DNA from: Paramecium octaurelia
Lineage: Eukaryota > Ciliophora > Oligohymenophorea > Peniculida > Parameciidae
Reading direction: 5' to 3'
Assembly: GCA_905182995.1 (NCBI GenBank)
Contig: CAJJDP010000004.1
Span: 186,001-250,000 of the forward strand
Length of the DNA stretch: 64,000 nt
The position numbers and the translations under genes are program-made. Positions 14,422 through 25,424 of this stretch are shown here, in pieces. Below the pieces are notes generated by a model. That model ran no database searches and was not told the origin of the DNA. It was given only the letters and a program-made list of their open reading frames with translations. Every line of letters starts with the position of its first letter. The first letter of the stretch is position 1.

Positions 14422-14637
14422 TTTTCAGAATTATTATAAAATTAAATTAAATATCTTATAGAATAAAGCATGGACTTAAATCTATTGATTATACTTGATT
14501 ATTTCATAGAAAAAGAATTAACTATTATTTTATAGAAATTAATGTATAAATATAATAAATAATGAAAATAATTGCTATTCTACTTGATAATGAGAAATTT
14601 AATTATATAATATTTTGTATTTTTTTATTAACAAAAT

Positions 14638-15871
14638 TCATTATTGTTATTTTTTACGATGTTGAGGACTGCCTACATTTGATTTACTTTACCTTGTTGG
14701 GGAGATTATTTTTGATCTTAAGCTTCTAAACTATAATTTTAATTCATCCTTATTTGGAAGTTAATGTAAATGAGGACTGTTGCTTCCTTTGACAAAGAAG
14801 TTGTTATTTTAAGAAAAAGGAGTTTTTCTAGGGACTTTTGTGCTTTAATTAGAAAAGAGTTTAATTGCAAAATCCATGATTCCTTCATTTACACCATCAT
14901 TTTATTGCTGTAGCTAATGATTTTGATTGCTTCTAGAGGTAAGTAAGCCTGATTTGGCTTGATCAATGTTACCCATCGAAACTTATCTAGATTTAACTCT
15001 AGTGGTCATTGATCCTTTATTTATAGGTGGTTATTGTTGTTGGGGTTTTTGAGAATTGTGTTAATGTTAAGAAATGACAATCTTAACAGTTGGAGGCTTG
15101 TTAGATGTTGTAGTAAACTTTGGATAGCGAGAGATGAATGGTGCTTTTAGGTTTTAATTTGCTTTGATTTACTTTTCTATGTTCATTTTGATTGTGTTGG
15201 ATGGTGTTTGACTCTTTGTCGGAAAGTGATTAATTCGAATCTAGTTTTTAGGTTCTAAAAAATCAATTGGATCTACTATCTCATTACAGTTTCCAATCTA
15301 AATAATAAGATCTTTAAGCAATGTAGAATTTGTGATTTTCGAATAATCAGCTTAGGTAGTCACTAATTTTAAGTCTTTCAGTAGATATTTCATATTTTCA
15401 ACGGAGCAATCCTCTGATGAATCCTTTTACTTTGTTGGACTATGTTGTACATCATTATATACTCCCAATTCTTTTTTGATTTTACGATATTATATGTTTC
15501 TAATCTTTTCCATCCTACAATTAATTAAGGTCGAATGAAAGTTTCTTGGAATATTAATGTGATATTTGTAGTATTCAAGTAGAGATTAAATTCGAGTATC
15601 TGATTCTGAAGACTTATAAAATCTTGGGATAGAGAAATACCATATACCTTCTTAAGTATTCATTCTCTAAATCATAAGTATTGTTATCATAATGTCGAAT
15701 TCGCTATTTAGTTCTTTTGTTTTCCAAAATATCATTAATGTCTCTTTAGAAGTAAAAATTTTATGATTGCGCATATTTGCAGTATAAAGCTTTTGTAAGA
15801 ACAAGAGAGAATGAACCATCTTGTTTATATTTCAAGCAAAATAAACAAGCTGCCCTTGATTCTTGCTTCAT
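14638..15871 (-). CDS. Uncharacterised ciliate family protein, member A
   Basis: One 25-nt intron gives 402 residues. The N-terminal ~140 residues form a conserved block shared with 49710-50991: ACLFC, then LTKALYCKYAQSQNFYFQRD, INDILENKRTKQRIRHYDNN, ENEYLRRFYK, LLEYYKYHINIPRNF and MEKIRNIQYRKIKKELG. The CxxC at the start could bind metal. After the block the protein is low complexity (Ser, Gln, Pro, Lys) and basic at the end (SPQHRKKQQQ). I know no named domain with this pattern. It may be a conserved module with a disordered tail. Confidence 0.8.
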
Positions 15872-16037
15872 AATAATTATTATGTTAAATTATATAATTT
15901 TATCAAGAAATATCTAATAAACAAGCAAATTTACCATATTTATTATATGGTCTCAATAACACCATTCCTATTATCTAACGATTTAATGAATTTTTCTAAT
16001 TTCAGCAAAAATAATAAAATTAGTTTGATATATTTAA

Positions 16038-16279
16038 ATGCATTGTATTAATTAGATACGAATAAGCACTCAGAAAGTAATTGATTTAATTAAATTGAAC
16101 AGTAGATGTTATATGTAGGACAGATACCAATTAATAAACGTATTTATGATTCTATTTCCAATTATAGTACTCAAGAAAAGTCAATTCAGAATTTAATTAA
16201 GATCTATGGTACTTCTTAATATTTATTTAAGGTTTTCATCAGTAACATTCAAGAATATACATATATTTTAATTAATTGA
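16038..16279 (+). CDS. Small hypothetical protein
   Basis: ATG 16038 with a 26-nt intron (16077-16102) gives 71 residues ending TYILIN at TGA 16277-16279 (VGQIPINKRIYDSISNY in the middle). The same frame is open again after that TGA to 16468 (VDYILYNWKENSIYTYQKF), so the true gene may be longer, through a 57-nt intron, or be decaying. That extension would overlap the convergent minus-strand gene. Weak call. Confidence 0.3.
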
Positions 16280-16364
16280 ATAAAATTTAAAATTCTAGTG
16301 GATTATATTTTATATAATTGGAAGGAGAATAGTATTTATACTTATTAAAAATTTGAAATGGAAT

Positions 16365-16803
16365 TCAAAAAAGATCAGGGACAAATTTATCTCTCTAACT
16401 TAGATAGTCAGTTAAAGAAAATTCATCACAGCCCATCACTCCGTCATTTTTAAATGAAATTTCAGTGAGTCCTCTTTGTTTTATTATTTTTCTATTTATT
16501 TTTTTCTCTTTTTCAATACAATTAGGATAGTATGCTTGATAATATATTCTTTCTTCAGCTTCAATTACTCCAACTAATTACTGTTTCAAAGTATTTTCTA
16601 ATTCTGGTTTATTTAGCTAATTATTGTATTTCTTTTACTTTTTAATAATTTGGTATTCTTTAAACTAGGGTTTTTAATTTCTAAAGCAAAAGGGATTGTG
16701 GATGTTAGGCTGCAGTTGAATTTGTAATCAGTATAAAATAATTTTCTACATAATTTATTTATTTACTTGCCTAAATATCATACTCAAATAAAAATTATCC
16801 CAT
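16365..16803 (-). CDS. Hypothetical protein, possibly the 3' part of 16805-17551
   Basis: ATG 16803 lies one base past the upstream TGA (16805-16807). One 28-nt intron gives 136 residues: MGQFLFEYDIQASKQINYVE, NYFILITNSTAAQHPQ, then LNKPELENTLKQQLVGVIE and AEERIYYQAYYPN. A 1-nt gap leaves no room for a promoter. The upstream frame ends TALLLEF, and joining it here needs a single-base indel, so the two may be one gene. The 3' end overlaps an open plus-strand frame and is uncertain. Confidence 0.4.
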
Positions 16804-16804
16804 T

Positions 16805-17551
16805 TCAGAATTCCAAAAGAAGTGCTGTATTGGTGTCTTTGATCTCTGCAGTAGAAATTGTTATATCTGCATTCTTTACAGCTTCCACTAATTGTCATTT
16901 GCGAAGCCTCTCTTTATTAACATATAAAAGCATTATCGATGTGTATCAAAAATTGTGAATCCTTTGAAAATTATTTACTTTTAGGACTAGGAGTCTTAGT
17001 ATTGCTTTTCATCCAATAATTGATCTAAATCATTCGAACTTGAAAGTTCTTTATATAATTAAATTTATTAGAATAGACTGGGGGCAGCATGCTTTGAATA
17101 GCAGGTTTAGTTTAAATAATATTCTTTTTCTTAAATTTTCTTTTCAACATCAAAAAAGGCTTAGGATTCTAACTCTTCTTTGAAGAACTGTATATTAGAT
17201 GTGATGTACCTTATTATAATGTTCTTGGACGATTAAAATGGCGAATATTTCATTTAATAGTTCAGCTAAATAAATATTCTCAACTGAATTTGAGGCTATC
17301 AGAATCAAAAACCTTTCTATAGATACTTGAATGCAAATACTTTAAAAGTTGTCGAATTTCCCTCTTACTTTTCCATATGCAGAGGACATCTCAAAGACTT
17401 TATCCTCTAAAACATCTTAATCAATTAATTTTTTTCGAATTTCCTTCTGCAAATTAAACCACTTACAGTCCACTTCAATGTCTCTTCGCATTTCAAAGAA
17501 AAATACTGATCTCTTTAAATCGAAAATAATGAATCCTCTAAATTATAGCAT
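16805..17551 (-). CDS. Hypothetical protein with longin/adaptin-like N-terminus
   Basis: From ATG 17551, introns of 32 and 34 nt give 226 residues. The first ~110 residues (FRGFIIFDLKRSVFFFE, FLILIASNSVENIYLAELLN, EIFAILI) have the strand-helix pattern of longin folds found in adaptor and SNARE proteins; this is an impression, not a motif match. The middle is basic (SNTKTPSPKSKQFSK) and the end is LEAVKNADITISTAEIK. The last intron choice is uncertain because another frame also stays open. Confidence 0.45.
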
Positions 17552-18040
17552 TTATTAATTAATTAAGATCAATAAAAAAAGTTTTTATTACTTAAATCAC
17601 ACATCAGAAGCATTTAATAATAATCTATTCGGAGACCATATGAATATTTTAGCTAATATACAAATATTAATTTATTGAATTAATATTAACTTAATTTAAT
17701 CATAGTAATGAATCAATAAATTAAATTATTAATAGAACTAGTTATTTTAGAAGATAAATAATAATACTCTATCATGTATCAAGATCATCTATAAATATTA
17801 TTCAAAATTAATCTCTAGAAACCTTTTTAGTAAGAACTAATATTAAGGCTATTTTCCTTTATTTTCACATCGTATTCTATACAACTAAATAAATCACTAT
17901 TTGCTTTTAATGTTCATTATCAAAGAAGCATTAATATTATGTCTGACTCTTTTTGTTCGTTCTTTATTATGCTAAATTAAATATAAGGAATTCATATATA
18001 TAAAAAATCAAATTTATATGTACTGATGAATCAAAAGATC
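17552..18040. other. Intergenic region with start of the assembly duplication
   Basis: AT-rich sequence with no supported gene. From 17836 onward it is identical to 19212 onward, so everything from here to 19210 is probably a redundant contig end. Confidence 0.6.
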
Positions 18041-19210
18041 TCACAGGCTTGCTGTCCAGGTCTTTATTGATACAGCTAAGGTGCTCTATTTATTATTAGA
18101 ATACTATTACCCATTTGATTTTGTAGTACTTTCAACTCTAGGCTAGTATTATTGATCACTTTATTTGAAATCATATGGAGTGAAATTGTAAGTGGAGGGT
18201 CGGAACTCTCCAGGTTTATAATCACCTGTGTTATCATACAAATAGTTATAATCTTCTAAACTCCCAATATTATTTTTGTATGGAGCTGATGATAAATAAG
18301 GATTAAGGTATTCATTCGAGGGAGATACATATGATTAGACTGGAAATGGATCACTATTATCATTGTATTTATCCCATTAACTAAAATCATATTTCTTTTT
18401 GGGATCACTTGAAATCTGAGGAGCATAATAGGATTGGTTATTATTAGAGTTGTTGTAATCGTACTCCTGTACTTGCACAGGTTACTATTAAACCCCATCA
18501 TTTTAAATTGGCTTTGCAATTTACGATTAACTCTAGGGTTGAAAAGGGATGGTTGGTATATATTATGAAGAGGGGTTATATTATGTGGCTGGTACTTGTG
18601 AGTATAAAGATGGGTTCTAAGGATGGTAACTATTGTTATAGAGATTAGGACCATGATTGCTAAACCGACTAGATTGAGAAGTTTAATATTGTCTGCTGTG
18701 TTTACTGACGTATTTTGGTTCATAATCAGGCTTATCATTCAAGATGAGATCATCTATATTAGCTTATATTTCCTAATTTACTTTATCTTACTTGGATGGT
18801 CGCTGGTTATATTCTAATTATTAAGATCCCTTCATTGAATCAGACCCATATAATGGATTGTTAAATGATGGTTTAATTGATTTTTAATTTGGTTATTGTT
18901 ATTATTAATTTTAATTGGCATTAAATGAATTACCCCCGAATTGTGGCTTATTATTCTAACTGGTTTCTTGCAATATTTATTCATTCTAAGGGTTAGTTAA
19001 ATATGAATCATTAAGAACACTGTCATATTTTCTCTCATAAGGGATATAAGTATCATCCAGTTATTTTTATCCTTGAGTCTCACGCACTTATATTTTTTAT
19101 TAAGATGGTTATGTTTTTCCACCATTTTAAGCTTCTTATTATTTGGGTTGACGAGGTTGAGATGCAACTTCTTCAAGATCTCTAGAACACTTAACACAAA
19201 TGCACTTTTT
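17836..19210 (+). repeat. Exact duplication, copy 1 (probable unmerged contig end)
   Basis: These 1,375 bases match 19212-20586 with a constant offset of 1,376 wherever I compared them. Copy 1 ends exactly at the single N at 19211, and copy 2 starts directly after it. That is the signature of two contig ends that overlap but were not merged, not of a biological tandem repeat. Confidence 0.95.
18041..19210 (-). pseudogene. Duplicate fragment of the CRAL-TRIO/prion-like gene (artefact)
   Basis: This is a truncated second copy of the 3' part of the gene at 19417-21770, from the CICVKC segment to the TGA at 18041-18043. It is cut at the N and has no start. It should be discounted as a gene and as a paralogue. 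Confidence 0.85.
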
Positions 19211-19211
19211 N
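19211..19211. other. Assembly gap (single N)
   Basis: This is the only ambiguous base I noticed. It joins two contigs whose flanks are identical for 1,375 bp. Confidence 0.99.
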
Positions 19212-20586
19212 ACTAATATTAAGGCTATTTTCCTTTATTTTCACATCGTATTCTATACAACTAAATAAATCACTATTTGCTTTTAATGTTCATTATCAAA
19301 GAAGCATTAATATTATGTCTGACTCTTTTTGTTCGTTCTTTATTATGCTAAATTAAATATAAGGAATTCATATATATAAAAAATCAAATTTATATGTACT
19401 GATGAATCAAAAGATCTCACAGGCTTGCTGTCCAGGTCTTTATTGATACAGCTAAGGTGCTCTATTTATTATTAGAATACTATTACCCATTTGATTTTGT
19501 AGTACTTTCAACTCTAGGCTAGTATTATTGATCACTTTATTTGAAATCATATGGAGTGAAATTGTAAGTGGAGGGTCGGAACTCTCCAGGTTTATAATCA
19601 CCTGTGTTATCATACAAATAGTTATAATCTTCTAAACTCCCAATATTATTTTTGTATGGAGCTGATGATAAATAAGGATTAAGGTATTCATTCGAGGGAG
19701 ATACATATGATTAGACTGGAAATGGATCACTATTATCATTGTATTTATCCCATTAACTAAAATCATATTTCTTTTTGGGATCACTTGAAATCTGAGGAGC
19801 ATAATAGGATTGGTTATTATTAGAGTTGTTGTAATCGTACTCCTGTACTTGCACAGGTTACTATTAAACCCCATCATTTTAAATTGGCTTTGCAATTTAC
19901 GATTAACTCTAGGGTTGAAAAGGGATGGTTGGTATATATTATGAAGAGGGGTTATATTATGTGGCTGGTACTTGTGAGTATAAAGATGGGTTCTAAGGAT
20001 GGTAACTATTGTTATAGAGATTAGGACCATGATTGCTAAACCGACTAGATTGAGAAGTTTAATATTGTCTGCTGTGTTTACTGACGTATTTTGGTTCATA
20101 ATCAGGCTTATCATTCAAGATGAGATCATCTATATTAGCTTATATTTCCTAATTTACTTTATCTTACTTGGATGGTCGCTGGTTATATTCTAATTATTAA
20201 GATCCCTTCATTGAATCAGACCCATATAATGGATTGTTAAATGATGGTTTAATTGATTTTTAATTTGGTTATTGTTATTATTAATTTTAATTGGCATTAA
20301 ATGAATTACCCCCGAATTGTGGCTTATTATTCTAACTGGTTTCTTGCAATATTTATTCATTCTAAGGGTTAGTTAAATATGAATCATTAAGAACACTGTC
20401 ATATTTTCTCTCATAAGGGATATAAGTATCATCCAGTTATTTTTATCCTTGAGTCTCACGCACTTATATTTTTTATTAAGATGGTTATGTTTTTCCACCA
20501 TTTTAAGCTTCTTATTATTTGGGTTGACGAGGTTGAGATGCAACTTCTTCAAGATCTCTAGAACACTTAACACAAATGCACTTTTT
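19212..20586 (+). repeat. Exact duplication, copy 2
   Basis: Identical to 17836-19210. This copy is continuous with the intact upstream exons of the minus-strand CRAL-TRIO gene, so it is the one to keep. Confidence 0.95.
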
Positions 20587-21770
20587 TTTCTTCTCTGTTG
20601 GAGGTGGTTATTATGGTTATTAAGGTTATTAGGATTATTATGGTTATTGGGCAATAATTGGTTATTATATAATATTAGGCTGTGAGACTTGATTATTTAT
20701 AGGAGGAGGTGGGGCTTGAATTTCTTTTTCTAAAGGAGGAGCTTAATTAAGATATTATAAATTGTTAGTTGGTTATGAGAAAAATACTTAAGGCTCTTCT
20801 TCATATATTGGTTATTGTTATTATTAAGGCAAATCGTAAAAGTAGTCATTTGGATCAGGTGGCCAATATGATTAGAGTACTTTCTAGCCACCCAAAGATT
20901 ATTCCAAATGGTTGGGATCAAATTAATTAGAAAGGATTCCTAATTCTTTGTCCTTCAAAAATCTAATCTTATTTAATGTAACTGGATCGATGTATTCTAA
21001 TTTAAGATCTTATTTTACCTTCTATTTAGGACCATAGTAAATTAATTGACAATGTGGTATTTAAGATATAGATACTTTCGCATGTATTAGGGAAACATGT
21101 CTGTAGCACTTTGATTATCTAAAATATCTTATCTAATGGCATCTTATATGCACTCTGATCTTTAGTTTAAATCACAGCAATCCAGTTCTCCACCTTACCT
21201 GGGTAGAACATATAGTCTTCTACTATTGCACACAGGATGACAGCTGCTCTTTCGAATAAAGCTAAATCATCTACTAATTTTGTTGAAATTACAATGCAAG
21301 GAATATGATTTCTTGTCCTACCCTCTATATATATAGCTCCTTTATACTAGAATGGTTATTTATCATAATACATATAAGGCTTCGACTTCGTTACTTAAAT
21401 CTAGATAACCAGGTTAAAACAATATGTTGCTTGTTTATGCCAATTACTACCTTTATATAAATAAATTACATCTAAAGAGGATTGGATATCAAATTTATTA
21501 GCATAAAGATATCTTAATAATAAACTATCATAATGAATGTTGGGATCATATAATTCACTCCTTTGAAGAGCCTAGGCCAATGAACTTATTTGCATCCTTT
21601 CGAACTAATCATAATCTTAGATTTTGAAGATCTTTCTAATTGCATTTTAACCAGTCCCAGCCTTTATACTAGTTGCTAAACAGAATAGAAAGGTATTTTT
21701 TACGAGGTAGTACTATATCATTGGCAATTTACTAAGGCAACCTGATATAATCAAATCGTTATTGAAACAT
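19417..21770 (-). CDS. CRAL-TRIO (Sec14-like) protein with Pro/Gln and prion-like tail
   Basis: Introns of 28 and 22 nt give 767 residues. An N-terminal CRAL-TRIO-N-like segment (YDSLLLRYLYANKFDIQSSL) precedes a Sec14 lipid-binding fold: HIPCIVISTKLVDDLALFER, FCxx-like LQTCFPNTCESIYILNTTLS and YIDPVTLNKI. A Pro/Gln-rich linker leads to a CxCxxC patch (KKCICVKCSRDLEEV). About 380 residues of Gln/Asn/Tyr/Pro/Ser-rich sequence then run to TGA 19417-19419 (YNNSNNNQSYYAPQISSD, YNNSYHPQNPSLYSQ). Sec14 proteins move or present phosphoinositides. The tail resembles condensate-forming prion-like domains (inference). Confidence 0.85.
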
Positions 21771-21787
21771 TAGAATAAATAAATAAA

Positions 21788-22815
21788 TCAAAAATTCCTT
21801 CTGCTCTTAATAAATCTGATTAGCAAAGACAATAAAAACACTAGTAGTACTATACATTCGTATAAGACAACAAAGGGGTAAAGGACGATTCCCCCAATAA
21901 AATACACAAAAAAACTGATCAATAGCATTTGAATTCGTGATAGCCTAAAGTTTATTAATGTATGTACCTACCAACTGCTGCCATGCTATCAGAATGATTA
22001 AATAAGTAATAGGATCCGGAAAAAGGATGCAATATAAGCAATAAAATACCCAAGGTGATCCAAAGCGGTGAGAATATGAGTAATAAAACAAAGGGCAGTA
22101 TTCTATATAATTTTGGATATCTCCATGGCATGGTATTAGTGTATTGCTTATTGGGACATCCAAAAATGTAATTGTAATTATTATAATGTTTACCTACATA
22201 ATGCAATGTATAATATACATGTATATTATCTTCTGCAAATCCAACAGAATTGAAATTGGCATCTTTTACATGTCATATGATTGCATCCACCTTCCTTTTA
22301 AACAATAATTTTGCATTTTGGACATCTTTAGATCTTTTCTTGTCTGCTATCCAATACAAATATTTCGTCCATTAATTTATTACAACTACTAAATCCATGG
22401 GATTCATTTCCACAATCCTTACATATTTCCTAACCACATATACATCTATCGGTATCCAAAAGTACATATAAATCGCAGGATTTATTGGGACAATGTCTCA
22501 TACTTGGGTTATTTTCACCCTTGTATTAGGTTCTGAATTTCTCAAATTTTGCGAGTTTTAATTTTTGTATAATTTAAACTACTTCTTCATAAGAGATGGT
22601 ATATGAGCAGGAAGGACACCTAATATGCATCACTATTCCTTCATCTATTTTTACATTTAAATACTATTCCAAACAATTTCTATATTAATTTAATATATAT
22701 ACCTGCAGAATCGATGTTTGCATTCTAAATCAAAATTATCTCCTTTGTATTCTTAGCAGATTGGACATTAATTTAATTGCTAAGATTCATTTTCATACTC
22801 AATTGCTTAATGCAT
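21788..22815 (-). CDS. RBR-type (RING-IBR-RING) E3 ubiquitin ligase with C-terminal membrane anchor
   Basis: Introns of 23, 25 and 23 nt give 318 residues. RING1 is QCPICQEYKGDN...CKHRFCRNC; the IBR is HCPNKSCDLYV, CICGQEICKDCG and FSSC; RING2 is RCPKCKIIVQKEGGCNHMTC with CxFQFCWICR, where the Cys of GGCNHMTC is the expected catalytic thioester residue. Two membrane spans follow (RILPFVLLLIFSPLWITLGI and MLLISFFVYFIGGIVLYPFV), as in RNF19/RNF144-type ligases. It should take ubiquitin from an E2 such as the one at 3.6-4.1 kb. The stop is 17 nt from the next gene's ATG. Confidence 0.93.
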
Positions 22816-22834
22816 TAATTTATAATTAAAATTA

Positions 22835-23108
22835 ATGTATATTTAATACCAATTCGAGAAGCAAAGAAACCTAGACTTAAGTTTCGTCACTCTAACAATA
22901 TCCAAGAGTTTGGAGTAAGTTATTCATGCCATGTAGATAATTATATGGGATTATTGGAATGGCTAAATTCCACTACTAGATAGTTGAAATTATAGGAAAC
23001 AGAGCTAAAATAGAAATTGAAGAAGAGCTCTTATAAGAATTTTGGACAGCTATCTTATTGTGTTCAGAATACGGAAATGTTAAATATAAGTGTGTTTTAA
23101 TATAGTGA
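22835..23108 (+). CDS. Small hypothetical protein
   Basis: A 22-nt intron (22915-22936) gives 83 residues: MYIQYQFEKQRNLDLSFVTL, then IVEIIGNRAKIEIEEELLQE and FWTAILLCSEYGNVKYKCVL. The spacing of the last two parts recalls small RNase P/MRP proteins (Pop5/Rpp14), but I would not name it. Only 19 nt separate this ATG from the divergent RBR ATG, and its TGA abuts the next gene's stop. Confidence 0.55.
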
Positions 23109-25316
23109 TCATTTTACACCTAATAATATCAATTTTTCTTATTTTTCATCATGTTTTTTTACAGCTTCGTCATAATCTTTCTTCATTTTTTCATTCTTCT
23201 CCTTCTCCTCTTGAATCTTTTATTTCAATTGTTTTATTTCTGAACTATTCTATTAATATTATTATCTCTGATCCTTTATAATTTATGTCACTTATTTTTT
23301 TTTTGGTTCAATCACATTTTAATTCAGCATATCCATTTATTGCTTCTTTTGTTTTTGCATCTCCTAAATCTCCTGTTTTTTAAAATCGTTGACTGCACCC
23401 ATAATTCCATTGCACCAATTAATTAAATATTGGATTTTCTCACTTATGAAAGACCTTTCATTGTCAAAACTACAAATATTATATGAATTGCTTACAATTT
23501 GTCCATCTCTCTTAAAGTGTATACTGGATACATCAGAGGTTCATCTAATTTCTCCGCTTACATTCTGGTTAAAAGATTCATCTCTTCTTGAGTTTCTCTG
23601 AATTAGTCTAGTTTTATCAAAAAGGGATTCTTTTCTTTTGTGGTTTTTTCTATTGGAAGCTCTTTCGTATTGTTTGGAATAGGTTAAGCTAAATTTTTGC
23701 TAGCTAACAAGGCTATTTGATATAAAGCTGATACAATTGTTTTTAAATTAGTTTACATCACCTCATTAATATCCTTAATATTCTTTTAAGTCTCAGGAAA
23801 ACTAAAAGGAATGAAAAACCTGATCCAAAAATTCATAATGATCATCATATTTTGGGTTGTAGGTTTCATATTGTTAAGACATCCTGAGAATCCAAATTAT
23901 AATCTATTTAGCTCGAACTTTGAATGATAGTTTTATTATAGGAATTCATAATCTCGAGTTAATTTGCTAAGATACTCCAGAGAGCTTTTCTTAAGTGAGT
24001 AATTAGAAACTGCTTGAAATACATCTGAAATATATTATTTTAAAGCATTCGAATTTTAGATTAAAGCCTTAGGAGTCACCTTCTATTCTGGAGTTGCGAC
24101 CACTCTTAAATTAACATTTTATTGAGCCATCTTCTAAACCAAAGGATCGCTTACAGTGGGTGAAAATCTCATCAATTCTGTTTTATGTTCATTTTCCAAC
24201 TAAGGAGTTTTATCTTTGGATATGCTTATTTTGATTGCTCCTATTTTCTTAAACTACTTTATTTGGAACATTAAATAAGCAATCATGGTAAAAGCTCTTT
24301 TTATTTTATAGTTGCTGTTTTGTTTGATCAGATCCTTCAATCTCTTTTCATCCTAAGTCAAATCGTAATAGGGTGGAATAGGAACTGGTTTAAGTCTTTA
24401 CTTTCTAGGTTTCTACACATACTCCACACTAGACTCACTAGATTAACTCTCACTTTCAAGTACTCCATTACTAATGTTCTTTATTTATTACTAATATAGA
24501 TAGAGTCTAATTTAATACAAGTTCTTTGAGCATATTTATTTAGTAATTTAACTTATTTGTCTTCTTATTATCGCTTTGTCTGTTGGTTATAATTCTTGGT
24601 TGTTCAAATGGGTAGATAGGAGGAGGTATTTCGAACAGCCTTTGCTATTTAAATGACATTTCGGTTTGCTCATTTAATTTAGATGGTTTTTTTCTCAATT
24701 TGATTATTTATTTTTCTAGTTTTTCTTATCTCGCCTGAAATTGATTTTATCTCTTAATCATTTCTCTCACATATTCAAGAGTAGACTCTGAGTTTCTGTT
24801 TGAATGTAGTATTTATTATTGGGGCATATGGGCCTTACTATATTAATTTGATAAAGTGTACAATTTAATTCTATGCATAAGATGAAGGAAAATACTGGAA
24901 TTACTAAACTTGATTCACTAAAGTTTGTATATAGGTATTTCTTACTATTTGGTAAGGGATATCCTGGTGGAATAGGATATGGGCTAAGATGATGATATTA
25001 GGGATGCATAGGTGCTAGTAATCTAGAAGTTTAAACATTTTCAGGTTTAGGAGATCTGTTTTAATTAATATAAGGAAGACTGGTTTATTTTTTAGATATA
25101 TTATTGACAAGTAGTAGATCCATTAATTCCATTTCCCTAGACTTTGGTCTATAGGAATATTGGATTAATTTACCTTAATGGGGGAACTTCTTAAGCCCAA
25201 GTTGCATAATCTTTTTTTGCTATAAACTTGGCATTTTGTATTAGTTAGCCAGGTTATTGTGGAATAGCACCTATTTGTCCATTAAATTCTCCATTTGGAT
25301 AATTTGGACTATACAT
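23109..25316 (-). CDS. Large coiled-coil/low-complexity protein
   Basis: Five introns (25, 28, 25, 28, 26 nt) give 691 residues. The N-terminus is Pro/Gln/Tyr-rich (YHHLSPYPIPPGYPLPN), followed by a coiled coil (EYVREMIKRQNQFQAR), a folded-looking middle (KRLKDLIKQNSNYKIKRAFT, FWIRFFIPFSFPETQKNIKD, LREMDKFFDNERSFISEK) and a strongly charged C-terminal coiled coil (KQKIQEEKEKNEKMKKDYDE). It may be cytoskeletal or basal-body, by composition only. Its TGA complement (TCA 23109-23111) directly abuts the TGA of the convergent small gene. Confidence 0.75.
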
Positions 25317-25424
25317 TTTATAATATCGATTTTTAATATAAATATTTGATATTTTTAGTGTGTAAAATATTCGAAAATTAAAATGGTTTTAATAGCCTTA
25401 ATATGATTTAATATTTAAATAAGC

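Noticed and set aside
16213..16269. Retained internal eliminated sequence (IES) around the in-frame TGA
   Set aside because: TA dinucleotides flank it as everywhere in AT-rich DNA, but the ends do not match the TAYAG consensus and no intact junction can be compared.
18256..20114. Two identical 160-residue minus-strand ORFs as a tandem duplication
   Set aside because: They are out-of-frame shadows in the two copies of the assembly duplication; the true frame is the prion-like tail.
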